Positions 16,902 to 26,538 of a stretch of DNA of 64,000 nucleotides are shown here, piece by piece. Positions within the stretch are counted from its first letter, which is position 1, and each line of letters begins with the position of its first letter. Source of the DNA: Nocardioides alkalitolerans DSM 16699. GTDB taxonomy: Bacteria > Actinomycetota > Actinomycetes > Propionibacteriales > Nocardioidaceae. The notes under the pieces were generated by a model. The model was not told the DNA's origin. It did no database searches and saw nothing but the letters and a program-made list of their open reading frames with translations. The DNA lies in assembly GCF_000426525.1 (NCBI RefSeq), contig NZ_AUFN01000010.1:248001-312000 (forward strand). The letters run 5' to 3'. Both the position numbers and the translations under genes were made by a program.

Positions 16902-17797
16902 GCACCCGCGCCGACGTCACGATCCCGTCGCACGGCGACCGGCTCGCCGCCTGGCTCGTGACCCCCGACGGCCCTCCCGGCGCCGACCGACGCCTGCCGA
17001 TCGTCGTGATGGCGCACGGCCTCGGTGCGGTCAAGGAGATGCGCCTCGACGCCTTCGCGGAGCGGTTCGCGGCGGCCGGCTACGCCTGCGTCGTCTTCGA
17101 CTACCGCCACTTCGGCGGCAGCACGGGCGAGCCCCGCCAGCTGCTGAGCATCCGTCGCCAGGTCGCCGACTGGCACGCGGTCCTGGCGTGGGTGAGGCGC
17201 CACCCCGACCTCGACGCCGAGCGGATCGCGCTGTGGGGCACCTCGTTCGGCGGGGGCCACGTGATCCGGGTGGCGGCCGAGGACGGGCACGTCGCCGCCG
17301 CCATCGCCCAGTGCCCCTTCACCGACGGCGTCGCCTCCGCCCGGGCGAAGGACGTGCGCTCCGCCGTGCGTGCGACCGGCCGGGGCCTGCGCGACCTGGT
17401 CGCCGCGGCCACCCGCCGTACACCCGTGCTCATCGACTCGGCGGGCCCGCCCGGATCGACCGCGCTGATGACCGCAGAGGACTCCGAGGCCGGCTACCTC
17501 GCGCTCGGTCTCGGGGCCCCGACCTTCCGCAACCAGGTGGCGGCACGCTTCGCGCTGGCGACCGCGACGTACGTGCCGGGCCGCTACGCCCGTCGGGTCA
17601 CCTGCCCCCTGCACGTGGCCGTCTGCGACCACGACACCGTCGCCCCGCCGGGGGCGACCCTGCGCCACGTGCGCAGGGCGCCGCGGGGCGAGGTCGTCAC
17701 CCACCCGTGCGGGCACTTCGACATCTACCTCGGCGACGACTTCGACCGGGCCTGCGACGACTACGTCGCGTTCCTCGACCGCCATCTGGGGGCCTGA
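16898..17797 (+). CDS. Alpha/beta hydrolase
   Basis: A 299-residue hydrolase of the dienelactone/X-Pro peptidase-like class. Visible features are the oxyanion region 'VVMAHGLGAVKEMRLDAFAE', the nucleophile elbow 'GTSFGGGH' (Ser about residue 120), an Asp in 'VAVCDHDTV' and the His in 'HPCGHFDIYLGDDF'. All members of a catalytic triad are thus present. The GTG start overlaps the upstream stop (GTGA). Substrate unknown; the coupling suggests a shared pathway with the PIG-L deacetylase. Confidence 0.87.
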   Translation: MSTRADVTIPSHGDRLAAWLVTPDGPPGADRRLPIVVMAHGLGAVKEMRLDAFAERFAAAGYACVVFDYRHFGGSTGEPRQLLSIRRQVADWHAVLAWVRRHPDLDAERIALWGTSFGGGHVIRVAAEDGHVAAAIAQCPFTDGVASARAKDVRSAVRATGRGLRDLVAAATRRTPVLIDSAGPPGSTALMTAEDSEAGYLALGLGAPTFRNQVAARFALATATYVPGRYARRVTCPLHVAVCDHDTVAPPGATLRHVRRAPRGEVVTHPCGHFDIYLGDDFDRACDDYVAFLDRHLGA

Positions 17798-17812
17798 GGG
17801 CAGAGGACGCCG

Positions 17813-18415
17813 TCAGACCTGGCCGAGGTCGTGGCGCGCGCGCTCGAGCGCGGCGGCGGCCACGCGTCGTACGGCGGGGTCGTCCGGGTCGACGCCGGCG
17901 TCGAAGCGGAACCCCCAGGCCACCTCGTGGGCGCCGGGGGCCCGGCGGGCGACCACGTGCACGCCCGCCCGACCCTCGACCCGCACGTGGCGCTGGAGCA
18001 CGATCGTGGCGGTGATGCGCTCGCGCACCAGCTGAAGCAGCCGGTCGGCGTCCGCGGGCACGACGCCGTCGAGGGCGATCTCCCGGCTGCGCACGGCGCC
18101 GTCGGCACCCTCCGGCCCGGCCTCGATCTCGGTGACCGTCAACGTGGTGGTGTCGGCGTCCCACTCGGCGCCCTCGAGGCGCTCCCAGGGCAGGCGCGTC
18201 TCCCCCGCCACCGAGGTCGCCACCGCGTCGCCCGCAGCGGCGGGCGGCACGGGCTCGACCGGGGCCGGCTCGCGCATGTAGAGCGCCTCCCGGGTGCCGG
18301 CGACGACCTCGCCCGAGGCGGCGACGGCCCAGGCGAGCAGGCGCTCCGCACCGACCGAGGTCAGTCGCGGGGCAGGCGTACGACGTCCCGGCCACCACGC
18401 CGCGCGCACCCTCAC
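17813..18415 (-). CDS. Conserved hypothetical protein
   Basis: A 200-residue soluble protein beginning with GTG. 'RLLAWAVAASGEVVAGTREALYM' and 'LPWERLEGAEWDADTTTLTV' read like a PH-type or WD-like beta fold, and 'ADADRLLQLVRERITATIVL' as a helix, a pattern I have seen in uncharacterised actinobacterial proteins upstream of dnaG. No enzyme motif is present. It converges on the hydrolase gene and lies 24 nt after the dnaG stop, so it is probably co-transcribed with dnaG. Confidence 0.75.
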   Translation of the reverse strand: MRVRAAWWPGRRTPAPRLTSVGAERLLAWAVAASGEVVAGTREALYMREPAPVEPVPPAAAGDAVATSVAGETRLPWERLEGAEWDADTTTLTVTEIEAGPEGADGAVRSREIALDGVVPADADRLLQLVRERITATIVLQRHVRVEGRAGVHVVARRAPGAHEVAWGFRFDAGVDPDDPAVRRVAAAALERARHDLGQV

Positions 18416-18439
18416 GCCGTGCCCCTCACGCCGTACCCC

Positions 18440-20344
18440 TCACGCGGCGCCCATCGCCTTATCGCGCAACGTGCGCCGGTGCTGCTCGAGGGCGACGAGC
18501 TCGCCGAACATCCGGTTGTACTCGTCCTGCTGGTCGACCGGGTTGGTGCGCTGCAGCCGCGACTTGAGGTCGGCGATGCGCCGCATCGTCGTGAGCTCCT
18601 GGATGCGGTAGACGTGCGCCGCGACGTACTTCGGGTCGGGCGTCTTCGGCACCATCAGCGACTCGACGGCCAGCTGGCCGAGGGCGCCGCCCACCGCGGG
18701 GTCGCTCACGCCGTCGAGCAGCTGGGTCGCCCAGCCCTCGTCGGCGCTGCCCGCGGCCGGTCCGCCCGCCGCCACGATGCGCTCCCACACGGCGCGGTAG
18801 GTCGGGTGGGTGAAGTCGTCGGCGCCGATGCCGGAGATCATGCTGCCCACCGAGCCCGGGTGCTGCACGATCAGCTTGAGGGTCTCCCGCTCGATGCCGA
18901 AGCGGGGGTCGCGGAGGTCGGGCAGGCGGGGCGCCTCCGCCGTGGCCTGCTTCTCCTGCTGCTCGCGACGCGCCTCGGGGGTGCCCGTCGTACGGCGGTC
19001 GGGCTCGGGCCCGCGCTTGGCCGCACGCCGCACCTCGGCGCGTGCCTCCTCCATGTCGATGCCGAGCATCTGCGCGATCTCCCGCGAGAAGGCGTCGACC
19101 TTCGAGCGGTCGCGGATGCTCGAGACCAGCTTGGCCGCCTCGCGGAGCGCGTCGATGCGGCCGTCGGCGCGGTCGAGGTCGTAGCGCTCGACGATGTTCT
19201 TCAGCACGAAGCGGTAGAGCGGCACCCGGCGGGCGACGAGCTCGCGCACCGCGGCGTCACCCTGGGCGAGGCGCAGGTCGCACGGGTCGAGGCCGTCGGG
19301 CTCGACGGCGACGTAGGTCTGCGAGACGAAGATCGTGTCGTTGTTGAAGGCCTTCAGCGCCGCGGCCTGACCGGGGGCGTCGCCGTCGAAGGTGTAGATG
19401 ACCTCGCCGCGGAACTCCTCGTGGTCGTGGAGGAAGCGGCGCAGGATGCGGGCGTGGTCCTCACCGAAGGCGGTGCCGCACGTGGCGACGGCGGTGCCGA
19501 CGCCCGAGAGGTGGCAGGCCATCACGTCGGTGTAGCCCTCGACGATCACCGCCTGCGACGTGCGGCCGATCTCGCGACGGGCCTTGTCGAGGCCGTAGAG
19601 CACCTGGCTCTTCTTGTAGAGCGGGGTGTCGGAGGTGTTGAGGTACTTGGCCTCGATCTTGTCGTCGTCGAAGATGCGCCGGGCACCGAACCCGATCGTC
19701 GTGGCCGTGGCGTCGCGGATCGGCCAGAGCAGGCGTCCGCGGAAGCGGTCGTACGGCGAGCGCCCCACCGCGACGACGCCCGCGGCCACGAGCTCGTCGG
19801 TGGAGAAGCCGCGCTTCTGCAGGTGGCGGAAGAGGGCCTCGCCGTCGCGGGGAGCGAAGCCCAGGCTGAACTGCTCGGCCGCGGCCTGGTCGAACCCGCG
19901 GTCGGAGAGGAAGCGCCGGGCCTCGAGCGCCTCCGGCGTGCCGAGCGCGTCGACGTAGAACTCGACCGCCTGCTTGTTGGCCTCCACGAGCCGCGAGCGC
20001 GGCGGGCCCTGGGGCCGGGACTGCTCCCGCTCGGTGCCCTCCTCGCGCTGGAGGACGACGTTGAACCTGTCGGCGAGCTGCTCGACCGTCTCGACGAAGC
20101 CGAGCCCGCCGATCTCCTGCAGGAACGAGATGACGTCGCCGCCGCGGTTGCAGCCGAAGCAGTGCCAGAACTGGCGGGCGGGAGTGACGTGGAACGACGG
20201 GGACTTCTCGTCGTGGAAGGGGCACAGGCCCTTCTGGGAGCCGCCGCCGGCGTTGCGCAGCGTCACGAACTCGCCGACGACCTCGTCGATGCGGGCCCTC
20301 TCACGGACCTCCGCGATGCTCGAGTCCTTGATCTTCCCCGCCAC
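18440..20344 (-). CDS. dnaG: DNA primase
   Basis: 634 residues, normal length. The enzyme makes RNA primers for replication. The CHC2 zinc-binding domain is at the N-terminus ('CPFHDEKSPSFHV' and 'CFGCNRGGD'), followed by the catalytic core, the TOPRIM segment 'AVIVEGYTDVMACH' with its Glu, and 'YTFDGDAPGQAA' with the metal Asp pair. The C-terminal region would bind DnaB helicase. The chosen start is GTG 20344 (VAGKIKDSSI), immediately before the conserved domain. It follows dgt with an 11-nt gap on the same strand, the same order as in mycobacteria. Confidence 0.95.
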   Translation of the reverse strand: MAGKIKDSSIAEVRERARIDEVVGEFVTLRNAGGGSQKGLCPFHDEKSPSFHVTPARQFWHCFGCNRGGDVISFLQEIGGLGFVETVEQLADRFNVVLQREEGTEREQSRPQGPPRSRLVEANKQAVEFYVDALGTPEALEARRFLSDRGFDQAAAEQFSLGFAPRDGEALFRHLQKRGFSTDELVAAGVVAVGRSPYDRFRGRLLWPIRDATATTIGFGARRIFDDDKIEAKYLNTSDTPLYKKSQVLYGLDKARREIGRTSQAVIVEGYTDVMACHLSGVGTAVATCGTAFGEDHARILRRFLHDHEEFRGEVIYTFDGDAPGQAAALKAFNNDTIFVSQTYVAVEPDGLDPCDLRLAQGDAAVRELVARRVPLYRFVLKNIVERYDLDRADGRIDALREAAKLVSSIRDRSKVDAFSREIAQMLGIDMEEARAEVRRAAKRGPEPDRRTTGTPEARREQQEKQATAEAPRLPDLRDPRFGIERETLKLIVQHPGSVGSMISGIGADDFTHPTYRAVWERIVAAGGPAAGSADEGWATQLLDGVSDPAVGGALGQLAVESLMVPKTPDPKYVAAHVYRIQELTTMRRIADLKSRLQRTNPVDQQDEYNRMFGELVALEQHRRTLRDKAMGAA

Positions 20345-20355
20345 GGTGACGGAGT

Positions 20356-21690
20356 CTACGCACCGCTCGGAGGCGCCGCGCCCGGCCTGCACAGGCGCCC
20401 GTGCCAGGCCACCGCGCTGGCGTCGGTGAGCGACGCGACCTGGTCGATCACGGCCCGGGTGCGGCCCGCGTCGTCCGCCGCCGACCGCCAGTCGTCGGCG
20501 AACTGGCGCTCCAGCCCGTCGGGTCCCCGGTCGAGCAGGACGGTCACGAGCTCGGCCAGCAGCTCGCGCTGCCGCCCCATCAGCGCGACCCGGTCGTCGG
20601 CCCGCATCACCAGGTGCGCCGCGACCCCCTTGAGCACCGTGATCTCGGCCCAGGTGCGCTCGGGCACCACGAGGTCGGAGCGGTGCCGCACGAGGGGCAC
20701 CCCGTCGTACGCCGCGAAGGTCGCCGCCTGGACGGCCCCGCAGAACCGGCCGACGAGGTCGCTGGTGAGGTTCTTCAGCGCCGCGAGGGCGGCGCGGCTG
20801 CCGTCGTACGACGCCCGCGGCCACGACCCGACGCGCACGAGGTCGTCGAGCACGTCGTCGAGCAGCGCGTCGTCGAGGCCGGGCGCGTACCAGTCGCGCA
20901 CGGTCGCCCAGATCTCCGCGCGCTGGTCGACCAGCGTGGAGAGGTCGATGCGACCGGCGACCACGCCGTCCTCCACGTCGTGCACGGAGTAGGCGACGTC
21001 GTCGGCGAGGTCCATGACCTGCGCCTCGACGGACTGACGCCGGGGCGTCGCCGCCGGCACCCCCTCGCGCATCCAGCCGAAGACCGGCACGTCGTCGTCG
21101 TACACCCCGAACTTCACGACCACGCGCGGCGACCCGTCGCCGTGCACGCCGCTCGGCGGCGCGGCGTCGGCACGCACCCAGGGGTACTTCGTGCAGGCGT
21201 CGAGGGTCGCCCGCGTGAGGTTGAGGCCGACGGAGGTGCCGTCGGCGTCCACGGTCTTCGCCTCGAGCCGGGTGAGGATCCTCAGCGTCTGCGCGTTGCC
21301 CTCGAAGCCGCCGGCCGGACCACTGAGCTGCTCGAGCACCGCCTCGCCGTTGTGGCCGAACGGCGGGTGCCCCAGGTCGTGGGCCAGAGCCGCCGTCTCC
21401 GCGACGTCCGGGTGGCAGCCGAGCGCCCGCGCCAGGTCGCGCGACACCTGGGCGACCTCGAGGCTGTGGGTGAGTCGGTTGCGCACGAAGTCGTCGGCCT
21501 GCGGGCCCATCACCTGCGTCTTGGCCGCCAGCCGCCGCGTCGAGGCGGCGTGCACGAGCCGGGCGCGGTCGCGCTCGAAGGCCGTGCGGACGGGGGCGTC
21601 GACGCGCTTCGGGGGCTCGAGCACACGCCGGGCGCGGTCGGCGTCGTCGTACAGCTCGTCCCACGAGTCGTGGCGGGCGTCGGTGGTCAT
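20356..21690 (-). CDS. dgt: dGTP triphosphohydrolase
   Basis: 444 residues. An HD-domain enzyme that cleaves dGTP to deoxyguanosine and triphosphate, limiting dNTP pools. Metal motif residues are 'RNRLTHSLEVAQV' (His), 'ALAHDLGHPPFGHNGE' (HD pair and a second His), and 'VMDLADDVAYSVHDVEDG' (Asp). Upstream gene to dnaG; probably one transcript. A terminator hairpin (21711-21744) separates it from the next gene upstream. Confidence 0.94.
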   Translation of the reverse strand: MTTDARHDSWDELYDDADRARRVLEPPKRVDAPVRTAFERDRARLVHAASTRRLAAKTQVMGPQADDFVRNRLTHSLEVAQVSRDLARALGCHPDVAETAALAHDLGHPPFGHNGEAVLEQLSGPAGGFEGNAQTLRILTRLEAKTVDADGTSVGLNLTRATLDACTKYPWVRADAAPPSGVHGDGSPRVVVKFGVYDDDVPVFGWMREGVPAATPRRQSVEAQVMDLADDVAYSVHDVEDGVVAGRIDLSTLVDQRAEIWATVRDWYAPGLDDALLDDVLDDLVRVGSWPRASYDGSRAALAALKNLTSDLVGRFCGAVQAATFAAYDGVPLVRHRSDLVVPERTWAEITVLKGVAAHLVMRADDRVALMGRQRELLAELVTVLLDRGPDGLERQFADDWRSAADDAGRTRAVIDQVASLTDASAVAWHGRLCRPGAAPPSGA

Positions 21691-21710
21691 CGGCGCGACC
21701 CTAGCGCGAC

Positions 21711-21744
21711 GAGCCGGCCCGACAGCAGCGTGTCGGACCGGCTC
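21711..21744 (-). terminator. Hairpin terminator
   Basis: GAGCCGGCCCGACA pairs with TGTCGGACCGGCTC around a 6-nt loop, with one internal mismatch. It lies just after the stop of the 21772-22845 gene on the minus strand. Confidence 0.75.
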
Positions 21745-21771
21745 GGAGGCGGTGGGGCTCAGCGGTGGGGC

Positions 21772-22845
21772 TCAGTAGACGGAGACGTGCACGTGGTCCA
21801 TGTGGTTCGCCGTGGCGGAGCCGCGGTCCTCCATGGAGCGCCAGCCCTCGCCCGAGCGGTCGACCGACCAGATCTTCTGCTCGTAGATCACGTAGTTGAC
21901 GTCGAAATCGGTGTAGTTGGCCCGCACGAACTCGGCGACCTCCCACCCGGTGGCGCCCGAGACCATGATGTCGAGCGCGAGCCCGCGACCGTGGTCACCG
22001 TCGGTGCGCGTGCCGCCGTAGTTCGTGATCTCGGGGAACGCGGCGCAGACGGCCTCGTGCAGGTCGGCGACGTTGGCCGTGACCCCGGAGGGGGTGGACG
22101 AGCCGTTGGTGCAGGTGCCGCCGGCCGAGCGGGCGGCCACCCCGCCTGGGCCCGTGCTGGTCGCGCTGAGCGCCGTCGGGTCCTCGTCGGTGAGGTAGCC
22201 GGCGCTCACCCAGCGGGAGGCCTCCTCCCAGACGATCTCCTCGAGCCCGCCGGCGGTGCGGCCGGTGACGAGCACCTCGGTGCCCTCCTCGACGAGGCCC
22301 GCCACCTCGGCGCCCTCGCCGGCGGTCGTGTGCAGGTTGAGGTCGGCGGTGGTCCAGCGGACCGTGTCGGCGGCGGCGACGGCCGCAGCGGTCGCCTGCA
22401 GCTCGGCGGCCGCGGCCGCGTCGGCGGCCGCCTGCCGGGCCTCGGCCGCGCGCTGGGCCTGCTGGGCGAGAGCGGCGGTGCGCTCCGCGGTCCAGTCGGC
22501 GAGGGCCGCGGCGGCCAGCTGGGCCGCGGCGGGGTCGGCGAGCTCGGCCCGGTCGTCGGAGCGCGACACGGAGGCGTCGCGGTCGGCGAGCACGTCGGAG
22601 GCGTCGATCGCCTGGAGGGCCGCGGTGGGCGCCTCGGTGGTCGTGGCCCCGGTGGTGACGAGGCCGAGCCCGACGGCCCCCACGGTCGCCGCGACGGCGA
22701 GCGGGGCGGCGACGCGCACGCGGCGCGGGGTACGGCGGACGAGGTCACCGGCACTGGTGCGGGCCTGGCGGAGTGCGCCCCCGAGGGCGCCGGAGCGGGA
22801 GAGCTGAACGACTCGGTCGTCCCGCTGGCGGCGTGGGTCTGCCAC
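21772..22845 (-). CDS. Secreted SH3-domain protein with peptidase-like C-terminus
   Basis: 357 residues. An Arg-rich cytoplasmic stretch is followed by one membrane segment ('VAAPLAVAATVGAVGLGLVTTG'), a long Ala-rich coiled coil (about 95-180), an SH3-like domain ('RWTTADLNLHTTAGEGAEVAG'), and a C-terminal domain with 'HGRGLALDIMV' and 'NHMDHVHVSVY'. The last pattern, with spaced His and Asp, recalls the M15/VanY-like fold domain found at the end of actinobacterial cell-wall proteins. It therefore probably acts on or binds peptidoglycan outside the cell. GTG 22845 is chosen because GAAGGAA sits 8 nt upstream. Its leader contains an 11-bp hairpin at 22881-22907. Confidence 0.78.
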   Translation of the reverse strand: MADPRRQRDDRVVQLSRSGALGGALRQARTSAGDLVRRTPRRVRVAAPLAVAATVGAVGLGLVTTGATTTEAPTAALQAIDASDVLADRDASVSRSDDRAELADPAAAQLAAAALADWTAERTAALAQQAQRAAEARQAAADAAAAAELQATAAAVAAADTVRWTTADLNLHTTAGEGAEVAGLVEEGTEVLVTGRTAGGLEEIVWEEASRWVSAGYLTDEDPTALSATSTGPGGVAARSAGGTCTNGSSTPSGVTANVADLHEAVCAAFPEITNYGGTRTDGDHGRGLALDIMVSGATGWEVAEFVRANYTDFDVNYVIYEQKIWSVDRSGEGWRSMEDRGSATANHMDHVHVSVY

Positions 22846-22952
22846 TGCGCTGATTCCTTCGCTGTTGCTGGCATGGTCGAGCCCGGGGGCAGGTCGTGCC
22901 CTCGGGCCGTCACCGAGTGAAGCACAGGAGGCGTGGGCGCGCGAACCCACGC

Positions 22953-22971
22953 GACCGTCCTCTGGACGGTC
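22953..22971 (-). terminator. Short hairpin after dus
   Basis: GACCGTCC-TCT-GGACGGTC, a perfect 8-bp stem starting 4 nt after the dus stop. It is a plausible intrinsic terminator, though no U-run follows. Confidence 0.6.
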
Positions 22972-22974
22972 GGG

Positions 22975-24138
22975 TCAGCCGCCCGACCCCGCGTCGAGGT
23001 CGTCCGCGAGGCACAGGTCACGGCCGTCGGTGTCGTCCAGCCACCCCTCGGGCAGCGCCACCTGGCGGCGCGGGGAGCCCTGCCGGCCCCGGGGCGTCCC
23101 GAGCTCCGAGACCGGGAACACGGCCTCCGGGTCGAGCTGCGCGAGCAGGTCGTCGACCTCCGCCAGCGACGTGACCAGCGCGAGGGCCCGCCGCAGGTCA
23201 CCGCCGGCCGGGAAGCCCTTGAGGTACCACGAGACGTGCTTGCGGAACTCCTTGCAGCCCCGCTCCTCCCCCATGTGCGCGCACAGCAGCTCGGCGTGCC
23301 GACGCATCATGGCGGCCACCCCGCCGAGCAGCGGCAGCGTCGCGACGGGCTCGCCGCGGAAGGCCGCGGCCAGGTCGCGGAACAGCCACGGCCGGCCGAG
23401 GCAGCCGCGGCCGACGACGACGCCGGCAGCACCGGTGTGCGCCATCATCCGCAGCGCGTCGGAGGCCTCCCAGATGTCGCCGTTGCCCAGCACCGGGATG
23501 TCGACCGCGGCCACGAGCTCGGCGATGGCGTCCCAGTCGGCGACCCCGGAGTAGGCCTGCACGACGGTGCGGCCGTGCAGGGCGATCGCCGCGCAGCCGG
23601 CGTCCTGGGCGATCCGGCCCGCGTCGAGGTAGGTGAGCCGGTCGTCGTCGAGGCCCTTGCGGGTCTTCATCGTCACGGGCACGTCGTACGGCGCCGCGGC
23701 CCGGACCGCCTGCGTGAGGATCTCGCCGAGCAGCCCCCGCTTCCAGGGCAGCGCGCCGCCGCCGCCCTTGCGCGTGATCTTGGGCACCGGGCAGCCGAAG
23801 TTGAGGTCGACGTGGGCCACGCCGTACTCGGCGCACAGGATCTCCGTGGCGCGCGCGACGTACGTCGGGTCGGTGCCGTAGAGCTGCACCGAGCGGGTGG
23901 TCTCGAGCTCGTCGAACACGAGCATCCGCTGCGTGGTCTCGTCGCGCTCGACGAGGCCGCGCGACGTGATCATCTCGCAGACGTAGAGACCGGCGCCCTG
24001 CTCGGCGCAGAGGCGGCGGTAGGCGGCGTTCGTGATGCCGGCCATGGGCGCGAGCACGACCGGGACGTCGACGTGCAGGGGTCCCAGGTCGAGGCCGGGG
24101 TGGGTGCCCTGGCGGGTCGGCGCGGTCGTGGCGGTCAT
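22975..24138 (-). CDS. dusB: tRNA-dihydrouridine synthase
   Basis: 387 residues. An FMN enzyme that reduces uridines in the D-loop of tRNA. Recognisable are 'VVLAPMAGITNAAYRRLC' (FMN barrel start), 'VDLNFGCPVPKITRKGGGG' with the catalytic Cys, 'ALHGRTVVQAYSG', 'GNGDIWEASDA' and 'GAAGVVVGRGCLGRPWLF' (phosphate-binding loop). It belongs to the DusB/NifR3 type usual in actinobacteria. The ATG at 24138 fits the conserved start. It probably forms its own transcription unit. Confidence 0.93.
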   Translation of the reverse strand: MTATTAPTRQGTHPGLDLGPLHVDVPVVLAPMAGITNAAYRRLCAEQGAGLYVCEMITSRGLVERDETTQRMLVFDELETTRSVQLYGTDPTYVARATEILCAEYGVAHVDLNFGCPVPKITRKGGGGALPWKRGLLGEILTQAVRAAAPYDVPVTMKTRKGLDDDRLTYLDAGRIAQDAGCAAIALHGRTVVQAYSGVADWDAIAELVAAVDIPVLGNGDIWEASDALRMMAHTGAAGVVVGRGCLGRPWLFRDLAAAFRGEPVATLPLLGGVAAMMRRHAELLCAHMGEERGCKEFRKHVSWYLKGFPAGGDLRRALALVTSLAEVDDLLAQLDPEAVFPVSELGTPRGRQGSPRRQVALPEGWLDDTDGRDLCLADDLDAGSGG

Positions 24139-24185
24139 CCTTCCATTGTCACGCGGAGGCCGACGGGGACGAAAACCGACGGGCC

Positions 24186-24866
24186 TCAGCCGGTCGGCGT
24201 CGCGCTGGGCGCCTCGGTCGGCGCTGCCGCCGGACGCCACGTCACCGGCGCCACGTCCACGGCCGGCTGGAACACGAGGCCCGTGACCGCCCGTCCGCCG
24301 ACCGAGAGGTAGACGAGGCACTGCCCGACGTCGTCGCCCGGCGCGAAGGGCTCGGGCAGCGGCGTGCTGGGGCACGCGACGAACTCCGCACCGAACTCCG
24401 CGGCGGGCACCAGGGAGCCGTCGTCGAGACCGAGGTAGAGCGGCAGCCGCGCGTCCGCGAGGTCGCCGTCGCCCACGTTCTCGACCGTGATCCCCACGAA
24501 GTACGGCGACGCCTCCGCGCCCCGGCCCTGCAGCAGCCAGCCGGCGAACGCCTCCGGCGGGGCGTCCTGGAGCACGTCGACGCTCAGCTCGACGACGCCG
24601 GTGCTCGACGTCGTCGGCTGCCAGGCGACGACTGCCGTCTCCCCCAGCGCGAGCTCGGACCCCGGGGCGGTGAGCACGACGTCGCCCGGCACCTCGAGGT
24701 AGGCCTCGTCGCCGGCGTCGTCGGTGGCCACGGGCTCCGGGGCCGTCTCCCCCGTGTCTCCCCCGCCGTCGCCGCCGCCGCACCCGGAGAGCACGACGGC
24801 CGCGACTCCGAGCGCGAGCCACGGAGCGCGGCGGGACGGGGAGGGACGCCGACGCATGATCGCCAT
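24186..24866 (-). CDS. Lipoprotein of unknown function
   Basis: 226 residues with an Arg-rich start, a hydrophobic stretch 'APWLALGVAAVVLSGCGGG' holding the lipobox Cys, an acidic linker, and a beta-rich body similar in style to DUF4352/telokin-like exported proteins ('YFVGITVENVGDGDLADARL'). Two Cys ('ACPSTP', 'GQCLVYL') may form a disulfide. Two in-frame ATG codons (24866, 24857) are possible starts, neither with a clear ribosome site. Function unknown. Confidence 0.72.
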   Translation of the reverse strand: MAIMRRRPSPSRRAPWLALGVAAVVLSGCGGGDGGGDTGETAPEPVATDDAGDEAYLEVPGDVVLTAPGSELALGETAVVAWQPTTSSTGVVELSVDVLQDAPPEAFAGWLLQGRGAEASPYFVGITVENVGDGDLADARLPLYLGLDDGSLVPAAEFGAEFVACPSTPLPEPFAPGDDVGQCLVYLSVGGRAVTGLVFQPAVDVAPVTWRPAAAPTEAPSATPTG

Positions 24867-24921
24867 TGTGCACCCGTCGGAGGGGCCCGGGTGAGGTGGA
24901 GCACAGGCGTCTCGACGACGA

Positions 24922-24954
24922 CGGCCGCCCACCCCGGCGAGGGGTGGACGGCCG
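24922..24954 (-). terminator. Hairpin terminator after glyS
   Basis: CGGCCGCCCACCCC pairs with GGGGTGGACGGCCG around GGCGA. It begins about 30 nt past the glyS stop. Confidence 0.8.
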
Positions 24955-24983
24955 CGGGCACGCCCGGGGGCGTACGTCGAGCG

Positions 24984-26381
24984 TCAGGCGCCGAGGAGCC
25001 GCTCGGCGAAGTAGCGCGAGATGCCGTCGAGGCTGACGCGCTCCTGGTTCATCGAGTCGCGCTCGCGCACCGTCACCGCGTTGTCCTCGGGGGTGTCGAA
25101 GTCGACCGTCACGCAGTACGGCGTGCCGATCTCGTCCTGGCGGCGGTAGCGACGGCCGATGGCGCCGGAGTCGTCGAACTCGACGTTCCAGTTCTGGCGC
25201 AGGTCGGCCGCGAGGGCCTTCGCCTTGGGCGAGAGGTCGGCGTTGCGGCTGAGCGGGAGCACCGCGACCTTGACCGGCGCGAGGCGCGGGTCGAGGCGGA
25301 GCACGACGCGCTTGTCGACGCCGCCCTTCGTGTTCGGCGCCTCGTCCTCGTGGTAGGCGTCGACCAGGAACGTCATGAGGCTGCGCGAGAGGCCGGCGGC
25401 CGGCTCGATCACGTACGGCGTGTAGCGCTCGTTGCTCGCCTGGTCGAAGTAGGAGAGGTCCTGGCCCGACGCCGCCGAGTGGGTGGAGAGGTCGAAGTCG
25501 GTGCGGTTCGCGATGCCCTCGAGCTCGCCCCACTCGGAGCCGGCGAAGCGGAAGCGGTACTCGATGTCGACGGTGCGCTTCGAGTAGTGCGACAGCTTCT
25601 CCTTCGCGTGCTCGAGGTGGCGCAGGTTGTTCGGGTCGATGCCCAGCCCGGTGTACCAGCGCGTGCGCTCGTCGATCCAGTACTGGTGCCACTCCTCGTC
25701 CTCGCCGGGCTTGACGAAGAACTCCATCTCCATCTGCTCGAACTCGCGGGTGCGGAAGATGAAGTTGCCCGGCGTGATCTCGTTGCGGAAGCTCTTGCCG
25801 ATCTGGGCGATGCCGAACGGCGGCTTCTTGCGGCTCGACGTCACCACGTTGGCGAAGTTGAGGAAGATGCCCTGGGCCGTCTCGGGGCGCAGGTAGTGCA
25901 GGCCCGACTCGTCCTCGATCACGCCGAGGTAGGTCTTCATGAGGCCCGAGAACTGCTTGGGCTGCGTCCAGGCGCCACGGGTGCCGCAGTTGGCGCACAC
26001 GATGTCGTCGAACGGGACCGCGTCGGGGTCGTCGAGGCCCTTCTTCTCCGCGTACGCCTCCTGCAGGTGGTCGGCGCGGTAGCGCTTGTGGCAGGACTGG
26101 CACTCGGTCAGCGGGTCCGAGAAGGTCGCGACGTGGCCGGACGCCTCCCAGGTCTGGCGCGGCAGGATGACGCTGGAGTCGAGACCCACGACGTCCTCGC
26201 GGGCCTGCACCATCGCCTTCCACCACTGGCGCTTGATGTTGTCCTTGAGCTCGACGCCCAGCGGACCGTAGTCCCAGGCGGAGCGGGTGCCTCCGTAGAT
26301 CTCCCCGCACGGGTAGACGAAGCCCCTGCGCTTGGCGAGTGAGACGACGTGGTCGACGGTGGTTGCGGGCGGCTTGGCCAC
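24984..26381 (-). CDS. glyS: Glycyl-tRNA synthetase (dimeric type)
   Basis: 465 residues, class II alpha-2 type, charging tRNA-Gly. The start '[20 protein letters not shown]' and '[16 protein letters not shown]' are typical. Motif 2 is seen as '[19 protein letters not shown]', motif 3 near '[10 protein letters not shown]', and the insertion has Cys pairs 'CQSC' and 'CANC' that bind zinc in many homologs. GTG 26381 is supported by AGGAGC 8 nt upstream. It is divergent from the zinc uptake operon, with about 156 nt between the two starts, including two Zur-type boxes. Confidence 0.95.
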   Translation of the reverse strand: MAKPPATTVDHVVSLAKRRGFVYPCGEIYGGTRSAWDYGPLGVELKDNIKRQWWKAMVQAREDVVGLDSSVILPRQTWEASGHVATFSDPLTECQSCHKRYRADHLQEAYAEKKGLDDPDAVPFDDIVCANCGTRGAWTQPKQFSGLMKTYLGVIEDESGLHYLRPETAQGIFLNFANVVTSSRKKPPFGIAQIGKSFRNEITPGNFIFRTREFEQMEMEFFVKPGEDEEWHQYWIDERTRWYTGLGIDPNNLRHLEHAKEKLSHYSKRTVDIEYRFRFAGSEWGELEGIANRTDFDLSTHSAASGQDLSYFDQASNERYTPYVIEPAAGLSRSLMTFLVDAYHEDEAPNTKGGVDKRVVLRLDPRLAPVKVAVLPLSRNADLSPKAKALAADLRQNWNVEFDDSGAIGRRYRRQDEIGTPYCVTVDFDTPEDNAVTVRERDSMNQERVSLDGISRYFAERLLGA

Positions 26382-26501
26382 GAACTGTGCTCCTGCTCGA
26401 AACGGGTACGCCGGCTGGCTGCCGGCAGTGCGCAGCAGCCTAGCGATGCTGCTCGGACCCTCCGCGACCCGGGCGTCCGACCGCCCTCGACGTCCCTGAA
26501 T

Positions 26502-26538
26502 TGACAAGCGTTCTCAATTGTCCTGAGAATCAGTCTCA
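26502..26538 (+). promoter_or_regulatory. Tandem Zur boxes and leaderless promoter of znuA
   Basis: Two 15-nt inverted repeats, TGACAAGCGTTCTCA (26502-26516) and TGAGAATCAGTCTCA (26524-26538), fit the actinobacterial Zur operator form. TTGACA at 26501 and GAGAAT at 26525 make a -35/-10 pair 18 nt apart, which places transcription start at or next to the ATG (26538). Box 2 covers the -10 and the first base of the start codon. Confidence 0.75.

Noticed and set aside
22846..22975. Possible c-di-AMP (ydaO-type) riboswitch before the SH3-domain protein gene
   Set aside because: Such genes often have one, but the conserved blocks were not found; only simple hairpins are visible.
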